From Paraburkholderia fungorum (lineage in GTDB: Bacteria; Pseudomonadota; Gammaproteobacteria; Burkholderiales; Burkholderiaceae): a stretch of 64,000 nucleotides of DNA. Location of the stretch: positions 1 through 64,000 of the forward strand of contig NZ_CADFGE010000004.1 in NCBI RefSeq assembly GCF_902833645.1. Direction: 5' to 3'. A program made the translations under genes and the position numbers. This document shows positions 8,954 through 20,195 of the stretch, one piece after another. The notes under the pieces are model-generated. The model searched no databases. It was not told the origin of the DNA and worked only from the letters and a program-made list of their open reading frames with translations. Each line of letters opens with the position of its first letter. The first letter of the stretch is position 1.

Positions 8954-9907
8954 ATGGCACCTGCGATGAGAAACGAATTGCAGCATCGCACGGTGCTGCT
9001 GGAAGAGGCGGTCGAGGCGTTGGTCACGCGCGCGGACGGCGTTTATGTGGACGGTACGTTCGGGCGCGGTGGGCATAGCCGGCTGGTGCTGGAGAAGCTG
9101 GGCGAGTCGGGGCGTCTGATCGCGTTCGACAAAGACCCGCTTGCCATCGCCACGGCACAGCAGATTGCCGATCCGCGCTTTGGCATCGTGCATGAGAGTT
9201 TTGCTTCACTGCGCACCGCGATTGCGGAGCGCGGAGTAGGGCGGGTGTCGGGCGTTTTGCTGGATCTGGGCGTGTCGTCGCCGCAAGTCGACGATCCGGA
9301 GCGGGGTTTCAGTTTCCGCGCCGATGGCCCGCTCGACATGCGGATGGACCCGACGCGCGGCGAGTCCGCGGCTGACTGGCTGGCGCGGGCCACGGTGCAG
9401 GAACTGACGGAGGTGATACGAGATTATGGGGAAGAACGGTTTGCTTTTCAGATTGCAAAGGCGCTTGTTGCTCGCCGGGCAGAGTCCGACCGTCTTGGGC
9501 CTCTCGTCAGCACGGGCGAGCTTGCCCAAATCGTGGCTAACGTCGTCAAAACCCGTGAGAAGGGCAAGGATCCGGCAACCCGCACCTTTCAAGCTATACG
9601 GATTCACATCAATCAAGAGCTTGCGGAGCTGCAAGTCGTTTTAGAAGCAGCGTTGTCGCTGTTGGAGCAAGGGGGGCGGCTGGTGGTCATCAGCTTTCAT
9701 TCGCTCGAGGACCGGATCGTCAAGCGATTCATGCAGGCGCACGCCAGTACGCCTGCTGTGGATCGCCGTCTGCCGATTCGTGCCGTCGATCTGCCGAGCC
9801 CTCCGCTCAAAATCATCGGCCGCGTGTTCGCAAGCGACGCTGAAGTCGCCGCGAACCCGCGCGCCCGTTCTGCCGTGATGCGTGTGGCGGAGCGGATCGC
9901 ACCATGA
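8954..9907 (+). CDS. rsmH: 16S rRNA (cytosine(1402)-N(4))-methyltransferase
   Basis: A 317-residue SAM-dependent methyltransferase (formerly MraW) that modifies C1402 in the ribosomal P site. Motif [12 protein letters not shown] near residue 35 binds [21 protein letters not shown] and [14 protein letters not shown] are family signatures. It follows mraZ by 15 bp and its stop overlaps the ftsL start. An in-frame ATG at 8966 (MRNELQH) would shorten it by four residues; neither start has a strong Shine-Dalgarno. Confidence 0.95.
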   Translation: MAPAMRNELQHRTVLLEEAVEALVTRADGVYVDGTFGRGGHSRLVLEKLGESGRLIAFDKDPLAIATAQQIADPRFGIVHESFASLRTAIAERGVGRVSGVLLDLGVSSPQVDDPERGFSFRADGPLDMRMDPTRGESAADWLARATVQELTEVIRDYGEERFAFQIAKALVARRAESDRLGPLVSTGELAQIVANVVKTREKGKDPATRTFQAIRIHINQELAELQVVLEAALSLLEQGGRLVVISFHSLEDRIVKRFMQAHASTPAVDRRLPIRAVDLPSPPLKIIGRVFASDAEVAANPRARSAVMRVAERIAP

Positions 9908-10254
9908 GTCGCCTCAATATCTTCCTGCTGATGATTGTGATGGGCTGCGCTTTGTCTGTCGTCAACGCTACCAATCAGCAGCGTCAGATCTTTATCCAGT
10001 TGCAGCGGGCGCAATCGCAGGAGCGCCAGCTGCAGCAGGATTACTCACAGCTTCAATATCAGCAGAGCGCGTTGTCGAAGACGTCGCGCATCGAGCAGAT
10101 CGCCACTGATTCCCTAAAGATGCAATCGGTTACGACCGGACGCACCCAGTACCTGACGCTCGACCCGGGCGCCGCCAAGGCTGAGGATGCGCCGATTCCG
10201 ACGTCCGGGCCGGCCTCGGCGCCGGCTGCGACCCGTCGCGGAGGCGTGCGATGA
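9904..10254 (+). CDS. ftsL: Cell division protein FtsL
   Basis: A 116-residue bitopic inner-membrane protein. An N-terminal hydrophobic segment (residues 4-22) is followed by a glutamine-rich coiled coil (about 23-60), as expected for the FtsL part of the FtsQLB complex. The ATG overlaps the rsmH stop by 4 bp, and the stop overlaps the ftsI start in the same way. The tail after residue 80 is Ala/Pro-rich and likely disordered. Confidence 0.9.
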   Translation: MSRLNIFLLMIVMGCALSVVNATNQQRQIFIQLQRAQSQERQLQQDYSQLQYQQSALSKTSRIEQIATDSLKMQSVTTGRTQYLTLDPGAAKAEDAPIPTSGPASAPAATRRGGVR

Positions 10255-12119
10255 AAAAATCGTCGACTCGCAAAAGCGTCGCCTTTTCGGCGAACCCGAT
10301 TCTGTCGGTGCGTCTGCCCATGTGGCGCTCGAAACTCGTCGTGTTCATGCTGTTCATGGCGTTTGTCGCGTTGGCCGGGCGCGCCTTCTGGATTCAAGGG
10401 CCCGGCAACGCTTTCTATCAGAAGCAAGGCGAGATCCGCTATCAGCGCCGTCTCGAGTTGCCGGCCACGCGCGGCAAGATCCTCGACCGCAACGGTCTCG
10501 TGCTCGCCACGAGTCTGCCGGTGCGCGCGGTCTGGGCGATTCCAGACTCGGTGCCGGATGATCTCGGCGCCGACAAGCTGAACCAGCTCGGCAAGCTGCT
10601 CGGCATGACGAACAAGGAGTTGCGCGCGAAACTGTCGGAGGACAAGAACTTTGTCTACGTGAAGCGCCAGGTGCCGGTCGATGTCGCCGAGAAAGTCGCC
10701 GCGCTGGATATTCCCGGCATTTACGAACGCGACGAGTACAAGCGTTTCTATCCGGAAGGCGAGATCACGGCTCACCTGATCGGCTTCACCAATGTGGAAG
10801 ACGAAGGCCAGGAAGGCGTCGAACTCGGCGACCAGAAGCTGCTCGCCGGCATGTCGGGCAGCCGCCGTGTGATCAAAGACCGCATGGGCCACATTATCGA
10901 AGACGTGGACGAACAGGTCGTGCCGCATAACGGTCAGGACGTCGATCTCTCGATCGACAGCAAGATCCAGTACATCGCGTACACGAACCTGAAAGCGGCC
11001 GTCGAGAAATTCAAGGCAAAAGCAGGCGCGGCGATGGTGATCGACGTGCGTACCGGTGAAGTGCTGGCGCTCGTCAATTACCCCACCTACAACCCGAACG
11101 ACCGTTCGCACCTGACCGGCGATCAACTGCGCAACCGCATCCTGACGGACACCTTCGAGCCGGGCTCGATCATGAAACCGTTCACGGTCTCGCTGGCACT
11201 CGATCTGCACCGCGTGACGCCGACTACACTGGTTGATACAGGCGGCGGCCGTTTCGTGCTCGACGGTGCGCCGATTACCGACGACAGCGCGTTCGGCGTG
11301 CTGACGGTGGGCGGCGTGATCCAGAAGTCGAGCAACATCGGCGCGACGAAGATCGCCATGCAGCTCAAGCCCGAAGAGATGTGGAATATGTATACCAGCA
11401 TCGGTCTCGGCCAGGCGCCGAAGGTCGGTTTCCCGGGCGCGGCGGCGGGCCGCCTGCGTCCGTGGAAGAGCTGGCGCCGCATCGAGCAGGCGACCATGTC
11501 GTACGGCTATGGCCTGTCGGTGTCGCTATTCCAGTTGGGACGTGCGTACACCGCGATCGCGCACGACGGCCAGATCATGCCGGTGTCGATTTTCCATACG
11601 CCCGGTGGCGATCAACCGGCCACAGGGCCGCAAATTTTCTCGCCCACCACCGCCCGCGAAGTACGTGCGATGCTCGAAACCGTGACGGCGCCGGGCGGCA
11701 CGTCGCCGGACGCGGCGGTGCCGGGCTATCGCGTCGGCGGCAAGAGCGGTACTGCGTATAAGCACGGCGCTCATGGCTACGACCACTCCAAGTACCGCGC
11801 CTCGTTCGTCGGCATGGCGCCAATGCCGAATCCGCGTATCGTCGTCGCCGTGTCGGTCGACGAGCCGACGGCGGGCAGCCACTTCGGCGGCCAGGTGTCC
11901 GGTCCGGTGTTCTCGGCGATCGTCGGCGACACGCTGCGCTCGCTGAATGTGCCGCCGGATATGCCGGTCAAACAGATGGTCGTGTCGGACGATTCGGCGC
12001 CTGTTGCGCCGGCCACGCCGGCCACACCCGCCGTGGTGAAGAAACTCGCCACCAGCGGCGGGGCGAAGAAGATGACGATTTCCGCCAACACCAAAACGCA
12101 TCCCGGAGTTGTGCGATGA
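10251..12119 (+). CDS. ftsI: Septal peptidoglycan transpeptidase FtsI (PBP3)
   Basis: A 622-residue class B penicillin-binding protein that cross-links septal peptidoglycan with FtsW. One transmembrane segment (about residues 26-45) precedes a pedestal domain. The transpeptidase motifs are all present: SIMK with nucleophile S306, SSN at 360-362, and KSGT at 498-501. It is longer than E. coli FtsI (588) because of an Ala/Pro/Lys-rich tail after about residue 575. It overlaps ftsL and murE by 4 bp each. Confidence 0.95.
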   Translation: MKKSSTRKSVAFSANPILSVRLPMWRSKLVVFMLFMAFVALAGRAFWIQGPGNAFYQKQGEIRYQRRLELPATRGKILDRNGLVLATSLPVRAVWAIPDSVPDDLGADKLNQLGKLLGMTNKELRAKLSEDKNFVYVKRQVPVDVAEKVAALDIPGIYERDEYKRFYPEGEITAHLIGFTNVEDEGQEGVELGDQKLLAGMSGSRRVIKDRMGHIIEDVDEQVVPHNGQDVDLSIDSKIQYIAYTNLKAAVEKFKAKAGAAMVIDVRTGEVLALVNYPTYNPNDRSHLTGDQLRNRILTDTFEPGSIMKPFTVSLALDLHRVTPTTLVDTGGGRFVLDGAPITDDSAFGVLTVGGVIQKSSNIGATKIAMQLKPEEMWNMYTSIGLGQAPKVGFPGAAAGRLRPWKSWRRIEQATMSYGYGLSVSLFQLGRAYTAIAHDGQIMPVSIFHTPGGDQPATGPQIFSPTTAREVRAMLETVTAPGGTSPDAAVPGYRVGGKSGTAYKHGAHGYDHSKYRASFVGMAPMPNPRIVVAVSVDEPTAGSHFGGQVSGPVFSAIVGDTLRSLNVPPDMPVKQMVVSDDSAPVAPATPATPAVVKKLATSGGAKKMTISANTKTHPGVVR

Positions 12120-13663
12120 GCGCGCTGCGCAAGAAGCATCCAGCGCACCGGCAGATCGCCGACGCACTCAACTGGCTGCACGCGCGCGTGCAGCCAGGCG
12201 CGCATCTGCACGCCGACACGCGCACGGTCGCAGCGGGCGACGCTTTTTTCGCCTATGCGGTCGATGGCGCGGACAACCGCCCGTTTATCGGCAACGCGAT
12301 CGAGCGCGGCGCAGCAGCCGTGCTGGTTCAGCCCGAAGGCTTTACGGACCCGATCGATCCGTCCAACACGCTGGCCGTGCCGGCGCTGAACGAACTCGCC
12401 GGTTCGATCGCGAGCGCCTGGTATAAGGATCCGAGCGACGGCATGCTGACCGTCGGCATCACGGGCACCAACGGCAAGACGTCGTGCAGCCAATGGATTT
12501 CCGCGGCGCTGACAGCGCTCGGCAAGCGCTGCGCAATCATCGGTACGCTTGGCACCGGTCTGCCGGGTCAACTCGTGCACACCGGTTTCACGACACCTGA
12601 CGCGCCGCAACTGCAACGCAGTCTCGCGCAGTTGCGCGACGCCGGCGCAGAAGCGGTGGCGATGGAAGTGTCGTCCCACGCGTTGCATCAAGGCCGTGTG
12701 AACGGCACGGCGTTCGACATCGCCGTGTTCACGAATCTCACGCAAGACCACCTCGATTATCACGGCACGTTCGAAGCCTACGAAGCCGCTAAAGCGCGTC
12801 TGTTCGCGTGGCCGGAATTGCGCGCCGCGGTGATCAACCGTGACGATGCGGCTGGTCGGCGCCTGCTTGCCAGCACGAAGGGGCATGCCCGCACGATCGC
12901 CTACGGCCTCGACGAAACGCTCAAAGATGCGCCAGAGGCCGACGCGTTGCTGCTCGCCTCGAATGTGCGCGCAACCGCGACCGGCACCGCGTTCCATCTG
13001 GCCACGTCGGACTGGGGCAATGCCGAGGTCGAAGTGCAAACGCTCGGCGCTTTCAACGTCAGCAATCTGCTCGGCGTACTCGGCGCTTTGCTTGCAGCCG
13101 ACATCCCCTTCGATGCGGCGCTCGCCGAACTGGCAAAGCTCGAACCGGTCAATGGCCGCATGCAACGTCTTGGCGGCCGCGCGCAAAGCGACGAGCCGCT
13201 CGTCGTGATCGATTACGCGCACACGCCGGACGCGCTGGAAAAAACCCTGGAAGCGTTGCGCCCGATGGCGGCCGCGCGCGGCGGGGAACTGATCTGCATG
13301 TTCGGCTGCGGCGGCGACCGCGACGCGACCAAGCGTCCGCTGATGGGTGCAATCGCCGAGCGGCTCGCCGACGGCGTTGTCGTGACCAGCGACAACCCAC
13401 GCAGCGAAGATCCGCAATCGATCATCGAGCAGATTACCGCAGGCATGCAAGACGCGTCGAAGGTGCGCCGCATCGAGGACCGCGCAAGCGCGATCCTGCA
13501 GGCGATCCGCGGCGCCGCGCGTGAAGACGTCATCGTGCTGGCCGGCAAGGGGCACGAAGCAACACAGGAAATCATGGGTAAGAAACGCGCTTTCTCCGAT
13601 CAGGATCACGCTCGCCTCGCGCTCGCCGCACGAGCGACGCACGCACGCGGAGGTGGCGAATGA
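12116..13663 (+). CDS. murE: UDP-MurNAc-L-Ala-D-Glu--meso-diaminopimelate ligase
   Basis: A 515-residue cytoplasmic Mur ligase adding the third residue of the stem peptide. The ATP loop TGTNGKT is at 116-122. DNPR at 426-429 is the known signature for meso-diaminopimelate rather than lysine, giving a standard Gram-negative cell wall. The gene overlaps ftsI and murF by 4 bp. Confidence 0.96.
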   Translation: MSALRKKHPAHRQIADALNWLHARVQPGAHLHADTRTVAAGDAFFAYAVDGADNRPFIGNAIERGAAAVLVQPEGFTDPIDPSNTLAVPALNELAGSIASAWYKDPSDGMLTVGITGTNGKTSCSQWISAALTALGKRCAIIGTLGTGLPGQLVHTGFTTPDAPQLQRSLAQLRDAGAEAVAMEVSSHALHQGRVNGTAFDIAVFTNLTQDHLDYHGTFEAYEAAKARLFAWPELRAAVINRDDAAGRRLLASTKGHARTIAYGLDETLKDAPEADALLLASNVRATATGTAFHLATSDWGNAEVEVQTLGAFNVSNLLGVLGALLAADIPFDAALAELAKLEPVNGRMQRLGGRAQSDEPLVVIDYAHTPDALEKTLEALRPMAAARGGELICMFGCGGDRDATKRPLMGAIAERLADGVVVTSDNPRSEDPQSIIEQITAGMQDASKVRRIEDRASAILQAIRGAAREDVIVLAGKGHEATQEIMGKKRAFSDQDHARLALAARATHARGGGE

Positions 13664-15072
13664 GCATGTTCTCGCTGCGTGAAGCCGCGGCGCTGATTCC
13701 CGGCGCAACCGTGCTGGGCGACGAAAGCGTCGCGTTCGAACGCGTTTCGACCGATAGCCGCAGCGCGGGTCCGGGCGACCTGTTCGTCGCGATCAAAGGT
13801 GAGCGTTTCGACGCGCACGATTTCCTGCCGGAAGTCGCGTCGCGCAACGTGACGGCCGTGCTACTGACGCGCGCGCCTGACAATTGGCATGTGCCGGCGT
13901 TGCGCGTAGCCGATACGCGTGTCGCGCTCGGCGCGCTGGCACGCGGCTGGCGGCAGAAATTCAACCTGCCCCTCGTTGCCGTGACCGGCAGCAATGGGAA
14001 GACGACGGTCAAGGAAATGATCGCGTCGATTTTCGCCGCCGCGGTTGGCGCGGATGCACGCCTCGCGACCGCCGGCAACTTCAACAACGACATCGGCTTG
14101 CCGTTGACGCTGTTCCGGCTGCACGCCGCGCATCAGCTGGCGGTGGTCGAGCTCGGCATGAACCATCCGGGCGAGACCTCGCTGCTCGCGAAGATCGCCG
14201 AGCCGACGGTCGCGGTGGTGAACAACGCGCAGCGCGAGCATCAGGAATTCATGGCGACGGTTGAAGCCGTCGCGCTCGAACATGCGAGCGTGATTCACGC
14301 GCTGACGCCGGAAGGGGTCGCTGTGTTCCCCGCCGACGATGCTTACGCGAGCATCTGGCGCGTCGCGGCGACCGGCAACCGCATTGTCGACTTCGCTTTG
14401 AACAACGCCGGGCGCACGACTGAAGCCGCTGTAACGGGCACGTTCGAAGACAACGTGTTGAGCATCGACACGCCGGAAGGCCACATCGACGTCACGCTGC
14501 AAGTACTCGGCGACCACAACGCGCACAACGCGCTGGCCGCGACGTCGGCCGCGCTTGCCGCAGGCGTGTCGCTCGACGCGATCAAGCGTGGCCTCGAATC
14601 CTTCGGCGCCGTGAAAGGCCGTTTGCAGGTCAAGCGCGCAGTGCTCGGCACGCTAGCCGGCGCAACCGTGATCGACGACACCTACAACGCGAATCCCGAC
14701 TCGATGCGTGCGGCGATCGACGTGCTTGCGTCGCGCGAATCGCCGCGTGTGCTGGTAATGGGCGATATGGGCGAAGTCGGCGATAACGGCCCGGCGTTTC
14801 ACCGGGAAATCGGTGCGTACGCAAAGGAACGCGGTATCGATGCGCTGTACGCGATGGGCGACGCCTCGCGCGACGCCTGCACCGCGTACGGCACCGGCGC
14901 GCATCACGTGGCCGATGTCGGCACGCTGGTCGCGCAATTGCAGCAAGCCGGTTTCGGCTCCGCTGCAACGCTTCTCGTGAAAGGCTCGCGTTTCATGCAA
15001 ATGGAGCGCGTGGTGGACGCCGTAACGAGTCCACAACCCAACGCAGCGGGCAGTGCGCCCGCCGCACACTGA
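13660..15072 (+). CDS. murF: UDP-MurNAc-tripeptide--D-alanyl-D-alanine ligase
   Basis: A 470-residue Mur ligase that adds D-Ala-D-Ala to the UDP-MurNAc tripeptide. The ATP loop TGSNGKTTVKEM, the lysine-carboxylation region and DDTYNANPDSM are visible. It overlaps murE by 4 bp and ends 17 bp before mraY, within the same transcription unit. Confidence 0.96.
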   Translation: MSMFSLREAAALIPGATVLGDESVAFERVSTDSRSAGPGDLFVAIKGERFDAHDFLPEVASRNVTAVLLTRAPDNWHVPALRVADTRVALGALARGWRQKFNLPLVAVTGSNGKTTVKEMIASIFAAAVGADARLATAGNFNNDIGLPLTLFRLHAAHQLAVVELGMNHPGETSLLAKIAEPTVAVVNNAQREHQEFMATVEAVALEHASVIHALTPEGVAVFPADDAYASIWRVAATGNRIVDFALNNAGRTTEAAVTGTFEDNVLSIDTPEGHIDVTLQVLGDHNAHNALAATSAALAAGVSLDAIKRGLESFGAVKGRLQVKRAVLGTLAGATVIDDTYNANPDSMRAAIDVLASRESPRVLVMGDMGEVGDNGPAFHREIGAYAKERGIDALYAMGDASRDACTAYGTGAHHVADVGTLVAQLQQAGFGSAATLLVKGSRFMQMERVVDAVTSPQPNAAGSAPAAH

Positions 15073-15089
15073 AATAGAAGGACCGAAGC

Positions 15090-16259
15090 ATGCTACTGGC
15101 GCTGGCGCAATGGCTGCAGAATGACGCAAGCTTCTTGCGCGTGTTCAGTTATCTGACATTCCGTGCGGTGATGGCCACCATCACCGCGCTGCTGATCGGG
15201 CTCGTCTGCGGCCCGGCGGTGATCCGCAAGCTGACCGCGATGAAGGTCGGCCAGGCCGTCCGTAAAGACGGCCCGCAAACCCACCTCGTCAAATCCGGTA
15301 CGCCGACCATGGGTGGCGTACTGATTCTGCTGGGTATCGCGGTGTCGACGTTGCTGTGGGCCGATCTGACCAATCGCTTCATCTGGATCGTGATGTTGGT
15401 CACGTTCGGCTTCGGCGTGATCGGCTGGGTCGACGATTACCGCAAGGTGGTCTACAAGGACCCGCGCGGGATGTCGTCGCGCGAAAAGTATTTCTGGCAG
15501 TCGGTGATCGGACTGTTCGCGGCGGTGTATCTCGCCTTCAGCGTGTCTGAAGCGAGCAACGTGCGCGTGTTCGACCTGTTCATGGCGTGGGTGCGCAGCG
15601 GTCTGTCGATGGGCTTGCCGGCGCGTGCCGACCTGATGCTGCCGTTCGTCAAATCGATCAGCTATCCGCTCGGCGTATGGGGCTTCATTGTGCTGACGTA
15701 TCTGGTGATCGTCGGCGCGAGCAATGCGGTGAACCTCACGGACGGTCTCGACGGTCTCGTGATCATGCCGGTCGTGCTGGTCGGCGCGTCGCTCGGTGTG
15801 TTCGCCTATGTGATGGGTAGCTCGGTTTATTCGAAATACCTGCTGTTTCCGCACATCGCCGGCGCGGGCGAATTGCTGATCTTCTGTTCGGCAATGGGCG
15901 GGGCAGGGCTCGCGTTTCTTTGGTTCAACACGCACCCGGCGCAGATGTTCATGGGCGACGTCGGTGCTCTCGCCCTGGGTGGCGCGCTCGGCACGGTCGC
16001 GGTGATCGTGCGTCAGGAAATCGTGCTCTTCATCATGGGCGGCATTTTCGTAGCGGAAACGCTCTCCGTGATGTTGCAGGTGACGTGGTTCAAATTTACC
16101 AAACGCCGCTTCGGCGAAGGGCGGCGCCTCTTCAAGATGGCGCCGCTGCATCACCATTTTGAATTGTCGGGCTGGAAAGAAACGCAGGTGGTCGTGCGTT
16201 TCTGGATCATCACGTTGATGCTGTGTCTGTTCGGTTTGTCCACGCTCAAGTTGCGTTAA
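15090..16259 (+). CDS. mraY: Phospho-N-acetylmuramoyl-pentapeptide transferase MraY
   Basis: A 389-residue polytopic inner-membrane enzyme (about ten transmembrane segments) that makes lipid I from UDP-MurNAc-pentapeptide and undecaprenyl phosphate. WVDDYRKV carries the conserved Asp pair, NLTDGLDGL the third catalytic Asp, and MAPLHHHFE the terminal His motif. Length is somewhat above E. coli MraY (360), as in other Burkholderiales. A weak GAAGGA lies before the ATG. Confidence 0.96.
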   Translation: MLLALAQWLQNDASFLRVFSYLTFRAVMATITALLIGLVCGPAVIRKLTAMKVGQAVRKDGPQTHLVKSGTPTMGGVLILLGIAVSTLLWADLTNRFIWIVMLVTFGFGVIGWVDDYRKVVYKDPRGMSSREKYFWQSVIGLFAAVYLAFSVSEASNVRVFDLFMAWVRSGLSMGLPARADLMLPFVKSISYPLGVWGFIVLTYLVIVGASNAVNLTDGLDGLVIMPVVLVGASLGVFAYVMGSSVYSKYLLFPHIAGAGELLIFCSAMGGAGLAFLWFNTHPAQMFMGDVGALALGGALGTVAVIVRQEIVLFIMGGIFVAETLSVMLQVTWFKFTKRRFGEGRRLFKMAPLHHHFELSGWKETQVVVRFWIITLMLCLFGLSTLKLR

Positions 16260-16282
16260 GTCGTATTCAGGGGAAGCAGGCG

Positions 16283-17797
16283 ATGTTTGGCGAGAAGTTT
16301 CGGGATCGGCAAAAGCCGATGGTGCTCGTGCTGGGACTCGGTGAATCCGGTCTCGCGATGGCGCGCTGGTGCGCGCGGCACGGCTGTCGGCTGCGTGTGG
16401 CCGATACGCGTGAGGTACCGCCGAACCTGTCCGCGCTGGAAGCGCACAGCGTCGACGCCGAATTCGTCGGCGGCCCGTTCTCGCTGTCATTGCTCGAAGG
16501 CGTCGAACTTGTGGCGATCAGCCCGGGTTTGTCGCCGCTCGCCGCCGATTTGCTGCCGCTGATCTCGGCCGCGCGCGAGCAGGACATCCCCGTGTGGGGC
16601 GAACTCGAATTCTTCGCGCAAGCGCTGAAGACGCTCGGCGAAAGCGGTTACGCGCCGAAGGTGATTGCGATCACCGGTACGAACGGCAAGACCACGACGA
16701 CGAGCCTCACCGGCCTGCTGTGCGAGCGCGCCGGCAAGAAGGTGGCGGTGGCGGGCAACATCAGCCCGGCTGCACTGGACAAACTCAGCGAAGCAATCGA
16801 CAACACGGCGCTGCCCGACGTATGGGTGCTGGAACTGTCGAGCTTCCAGCTGGAAACCGCGCACACCTTTTCTCCGGACGCAGCCGTCGTGCTGAACATC
16901 ACGCAGGATCACCTGGATTGGCACGGCGGCCTCGACGCGTACGCCGCCGCGAAGGGGCGCATTTTCGGACCGCAAACCGTGCGTGTGCTGAACCGCGACG
17001 ACTCGCGCGTGATGGCGCAGGCGCCTGCGGCCGACTCCGACGCAGCGATGATCACTTTCGGCGTCACCGAACCGAAAAACGACGGTGACTACGGTCTGTT
17101 GCGCGAGAACGGCATGATCTGGCTGGTCGAAGCGCACGATCTCGACGCCAGCGACGAACCCGCGCCGACGCGCCGTCGCAAGAACGAAGTGGCGGCACCC
17201 AAGAATATCGCGCTCAAACGCCTGATGCCGGCCGACGCGCTGCGCATCCGCGGCTTGCACAACGCGGCCAACGCGTTGGCCGCGTATGGCCTCGCGCGCG
17301 CGATCGGTCTGCCCGGCGCGCCGCTCCTGCACGGCCTGCGCGAATACCGCGGCGAGCCGCATCGCGTGGAATTGATCGCGTCGATCGAAGGTATCGATTA
17401 TGTCGACGACAGCAAAGGCACCAACGTTGGCGCGACAGTTGCCGCGCTCGATGGTCTCGCGCAACGCGCTGTGCTGATCGCCGGCGGCGACGGCAAGGGT
17501 CAGGATTTTGAACCGCTGGCAGCACCGGTAATGCGTTGGTGCCGCGCCGTGATGCTGATCGGCCGAGACGCACCGCAGATTCGCGCCGCGCTGGAAGACA
17601 CCGGCATTGCAATGACCGACCACGCGACGCTCGAAGAAGCGACGCGGGCCGCCACCGCATTGGCGCAGCCCGGCGACGCCGTGCTGCTGTCGCCGGCTTG
17701 CGCGAGCTTCGACATGTTCAAGGGTTACGCACATCGCGCGGCGGTGTTCCGCAGCACGGTGGAAGACATCGCGGCTGAACGGGGGACGATGATATGA
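16283..17797 (+). CDS. murD: UDP-MurNAc-L-alanine--D-glutamate ligase
   Basis: A 504-residue Mur ligase adding D-Glu. The ATG at 16283 follows GGGGAAGCAGG; upstream in-frame codons reach into mraY and are not used. Motifs are [13 protein letters not shown] (N-terminal Rossmann), [12 protein letters not shown] (ATP) and VDDSKGTN. It is about 65 residues longer than E. coli MurD (438). Part of the excess is a charged insert around residues 292-318 that includes [10 protein letters not shown], just before the conserved [14 protein letters not shown]. Confidence 0.95.
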   Translation: MFGEKFRDRQKPMVLVLGLGESGLAMARWCARHGCRLRVADTREVPPNLSALEAHSVDAEFVGGPFSLSLLEGVELVAISPGLSPLAADLLPLISAAREQDIPVWGELEFFAQALKTLGESGYAPKVIAITGTNGKTTTTSLTGLLCERAGKKVAVAGNISPAALDKLSEAIDNTALPDVWVLELSSFQLETAHTFSPDAAVVLNITQDHLDWHGGLDAYAAAKGRIFGPQTVRVLNRDDSRVMAQAPAADSDAAMITFGVTEPKNDGDYGLLRENGMIWLVEAHDLDASDEPAPTRRRKNEVAAPKNIALKRLMPADALRIRGLHNAANALAAYGLARAIGLPGAPLLHGLREYRGEPHRVELIASIEGIDYVDDSKGTNVGATVAALDGLAQRAVLIAGGDGKGQDFEPLAAPVMRWCRAVMLIGRDAPQIRAALEDTGIAMTDHATLEEATRAATALAQPGDAVLLSPACASFDMFKGYAHRAAVFRSTVEDIAAERGTMI

Positions 17798-19080
17798 GCT
17801 GGTCGGAACGATTCGGTTCGCGCCTCGCCGGCTCCCGTGCCGGCAATGGCAGTGGCGATGCCGCGACCACGGGCCGCAGCGCGGGTCGTGCTAGTGGCAG
17901 CGGTCTTTCGAGCGCGGTGAACGGCGTGCGTCCGCTGCGCTCGCGGATGCTCGACTACGATCATTCGTTGCTGTGGGTGGTGGTCGCGTTGCTCGGGCTG
18001 GGTGTCGTCATGGTGTACTCGGCGTCGATCGCCATGCCTGACTCGCCGAAGTACGCGTCGTACCGCGACTACGCATTTCTCGTGCGCCAGATCATTTTCG
18101 TGGTGATGGGTTCGGTGATCGGCGTCGTGGCGTTCCGCGTTCCGATCTCGACGTGGGACAAGTACGCACCGAAGCTCTTCCTGATTTCGCTGGCGGCGCT
18201 GGTGATCGTGCTGATCCCGCACGTCGGCAAGGGCGTGAACGGTGCGCGCCGATGGATTCCGCTCGGCATCACGAATATGCAGCCGTCGGAAATCATGAAG
18301 CTGGCCGTAACGATTTACGCGGCGAACTACACGGTGCGCAAGCAGGAATATATGCACAGCTTCGCCAAGGGCTTTCTGCCGATGGCGGTGGCAGTGGGTC
18401 TGGTCGGCGCGTTGCTGCTGCTCGAGCCGGACATGGGCGCATTCATGGTGATCGCCGCGATCGCGATGGGCGTGCTGTTCCTCGGCGGCGTGAACGGCAA
18501 GCTGTTCGGCGGCCTGGTGGCCACCGCGGTCGGTACGTTCACGTTGCTGGTGTGGGCCTCGCCATGGCGGCGTGAGCGGATCTTCGCCTACCTCGATCCG
18601 TGGGACGACCGTTACGCGCAGGGCAAGGCTTATCAATTGACGCACTCGCTGATCGCGTTTGGGCGCGGCGAATGGTTTGGCGTGGGCCTGGGCGGCAGCG
18701 TCGAGAAACTCAACTATCTGCCGGAAGCGCATACCGACTTCATTCTCGCGGTGATCGGCGAGGAACTCGGTTTTGTCGGCGTGCTGGTCGTGATCCTGAT
18801 GTTTTACTGGATCGTGCGCCGCTCGTTCGAGATCGGCCGTCAGGCACTCGCACTCGACCGCACCTTTGCCGGGCTGGTCGCGAAGGGCATCGGCATCTGG
18901 TTCGGCGCGCAGACTTTCATCAACATGGGCGTGAACCTCGGCCTGCTGCCGACGAAAGGTTTGACGTTGCCGCTCGTCAGTTACGGCGGTTCGGGCATCT
19001 TGCTGAATTGCGTGGCGGTCGCGGTGCTGATGCGCGTGGACTACGAGAACCGGGTGCTCATGCGTGGAGGGAAAGTATGA
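17794..19080 (+). CDS. ftsW: Septal peptidoglycan polymerase FtsW
   Basis: A 428-residue SEDS-family glycosyltransferase with about ten transmembrane segments, working with FtsI. Conserved parts include MVYSASIAM, GANGxRRWIP-like ([11 protein letters not shown]), [21 protein letters not shown] and [10 protein letters not shown]. The first 48 residues are a Gly/Ser/Arg-rich cytoplasmic extension, longer than in E. coli. The gene overlaps murD and murG by 4 bp. Confidence 0.95.
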   Translation: MSWSERFGSRLAGSRAGNGSGDAATTGRSAGRASGSGLSSAVNGVRPLRSRMLDYDHSLLWVVVALLGLGVVMVYSASIAMPDSPKYASYRDYAFLVRQIIFVVMGSVIGVVAFRVPISTWDKYAPKLFLISLAALVIVLIPHVGKGVNGARRWIPLGITNMQPSEIMKLAVTIYAANYTVRKQEYMHSFAKGFLPMAVAVGLVGALLLLEPDMGAFMVIAAIAMGVLFLGGVNGKLFGGLVATAVGTFTLLVWASPWRRERIFAYLDPWDDRYAQGKAYQLTHSLIAFGRGEWFGVGLGGSVEKLNYLPEAHTDFILAVIGEELGFVGVLVVILMFYWIVRRSFEIGRQALALDRTFAGLVAKGIGIWFGAQTFINMGVNLGLLPTKGLTLPLVSYGGSGILLNCVAVAVLMRVDYENRVLMRGGKV

Positions 19081-20195
19081 CCCCCATGCAGCAACGCACG
19101 TTGATGGTGATGGCCGGTGGCACCGGGGGACACGTGTTCCCGGGGCTCGCGGTCGCGCACCTGATGCAGGCGTGGGGCTGGAAGGTCGTATGGCTCGGCA
19201 ATCCCGCGGGCATGGAAGCCACGCTCGTGCCGAAACACGGCATTCCGATGGAATACGTGCGCTTCGGCGGATTGCGCGGCAAGGGGCTGAAGACCAAGCT
19301 GATGCTGCCGCTGAATCTGCTGCGCGCCTGCTCGCAAAGCCTGAGTGTGTTGCGTCGCGTGAAGCCCGACGTGGTGCTCGGCATGGGTGGTTACATTACG
19401 TTCCCGGCGGGTTTGATGACCGCGTTGAGCGGCCGTCCGCTGGTACTGCATGAACAGAATTCGATTGCGGGCCTCGCTAACAAGGTGCTCGCGAAAGTCG
19501 CCAAACGGGTACTGGTTGCATTCCCGAATGCACTGCCGCATGGCGAATGGACCGGAAACCCGATTCGTGCGGAACTTGCGCGCGCGATTGCACCCAAAGC
19601 ACGCTACGCAGCACGCAGCGGTCCGCTGAATGTGCTGGTGGTGGGTGGCAGCCTGGGCGCGGCGGCGTTGAACGAAGTGGTGCCGCGCGCGGTTGCGCTG
19701 CTGGCGCCGAATGAACGCCCGCGCATCGTGCATCAGGCGGGCGCGAAGCACATTGAAGCGCTGCGTGAGCACTACGCGGCGGCGGGTCTGCAAGCGGGCG
19801 CGGATGTAGAACTCGTGCCTTTCATCGACGACATGACGAGCGCGTACGCAAACGCGGATCTGGTGATCTGCCGGTCGGGCGCGATGACGGTGTCGGAGAT
19901 TGCGGCGGTCGGGGTGGCGGCGTTTTTCGTGCCGTTCCCGTTTGCAGTAGACGATCACCAAACCACTAATGCAGCGTTCCTCGCCGACAACGGCGCGGCG
20001 CTGGTCGTGCAGCAACGCGATCTGTCGGCGCAGAAACTCGCCGACTGGTTGCGCAGCCAGACGCGAGAGACGCTCGCGGAAATGGCGGAGCGTTCGCGCT
20101 CGCTCGCGAAACCCGACGCCACGGAACAGGTCGCGAAGATTTGCGCGACTGTGGCGGGTTCGATTTCGGGCGCGAGCCCAGAAGGAAAGCAATGA
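19077..20195 (+). CDS. murG: UDP-GlcNAc--undecaprenyl-pyrophosphoryl-MurNAc-pentapeptide transferase MurG
   Basis: A 372-residue GT28 glycosyltransferase that turns lipid I into lipid II on the cytoplasmic face. [18 protein letters not shown] is the N-terminal glycine-rich signature; GGSLGA and [11 protein letters not shown] are the donor-site motifs. The start is fixed by the ATGA overlap with ftsW. The frame is open far upstream inside ftsW, but that part is not coding. Confidence 0.96.
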   Translation: MTPMQQRTLMVMAGGTGGHVFPGLAVAHLMQAWGWKVVWLGNPAGMEATLVPKHGIPMEYVRFGGLRGKGLKTKLMLPLNLLRACSQSLSVLRRVKPDVVLGMGGYITFPAGLMTALSGRPLVLHEQNSIAGLANKVLAKVAKRVLVAFPNALPHGEWTGNPIRAELARAIAPKARYAARSGPLNVLVVGGSLGAAALNEVVPRAVALLAPNERPRIVHQAGAKHIEALREHYAAAGLQAGADVELVPFIDDMTSAYANADLVICRSGAMTVSEIAAVGVAAFFVPFPFAVDDHQTTNAAFLADNGAALVVQQRDLSAQKLADWLRSQTRETLAEMAERSRSLAKPDATEQVAKICATVAGSISGASPEGKQ

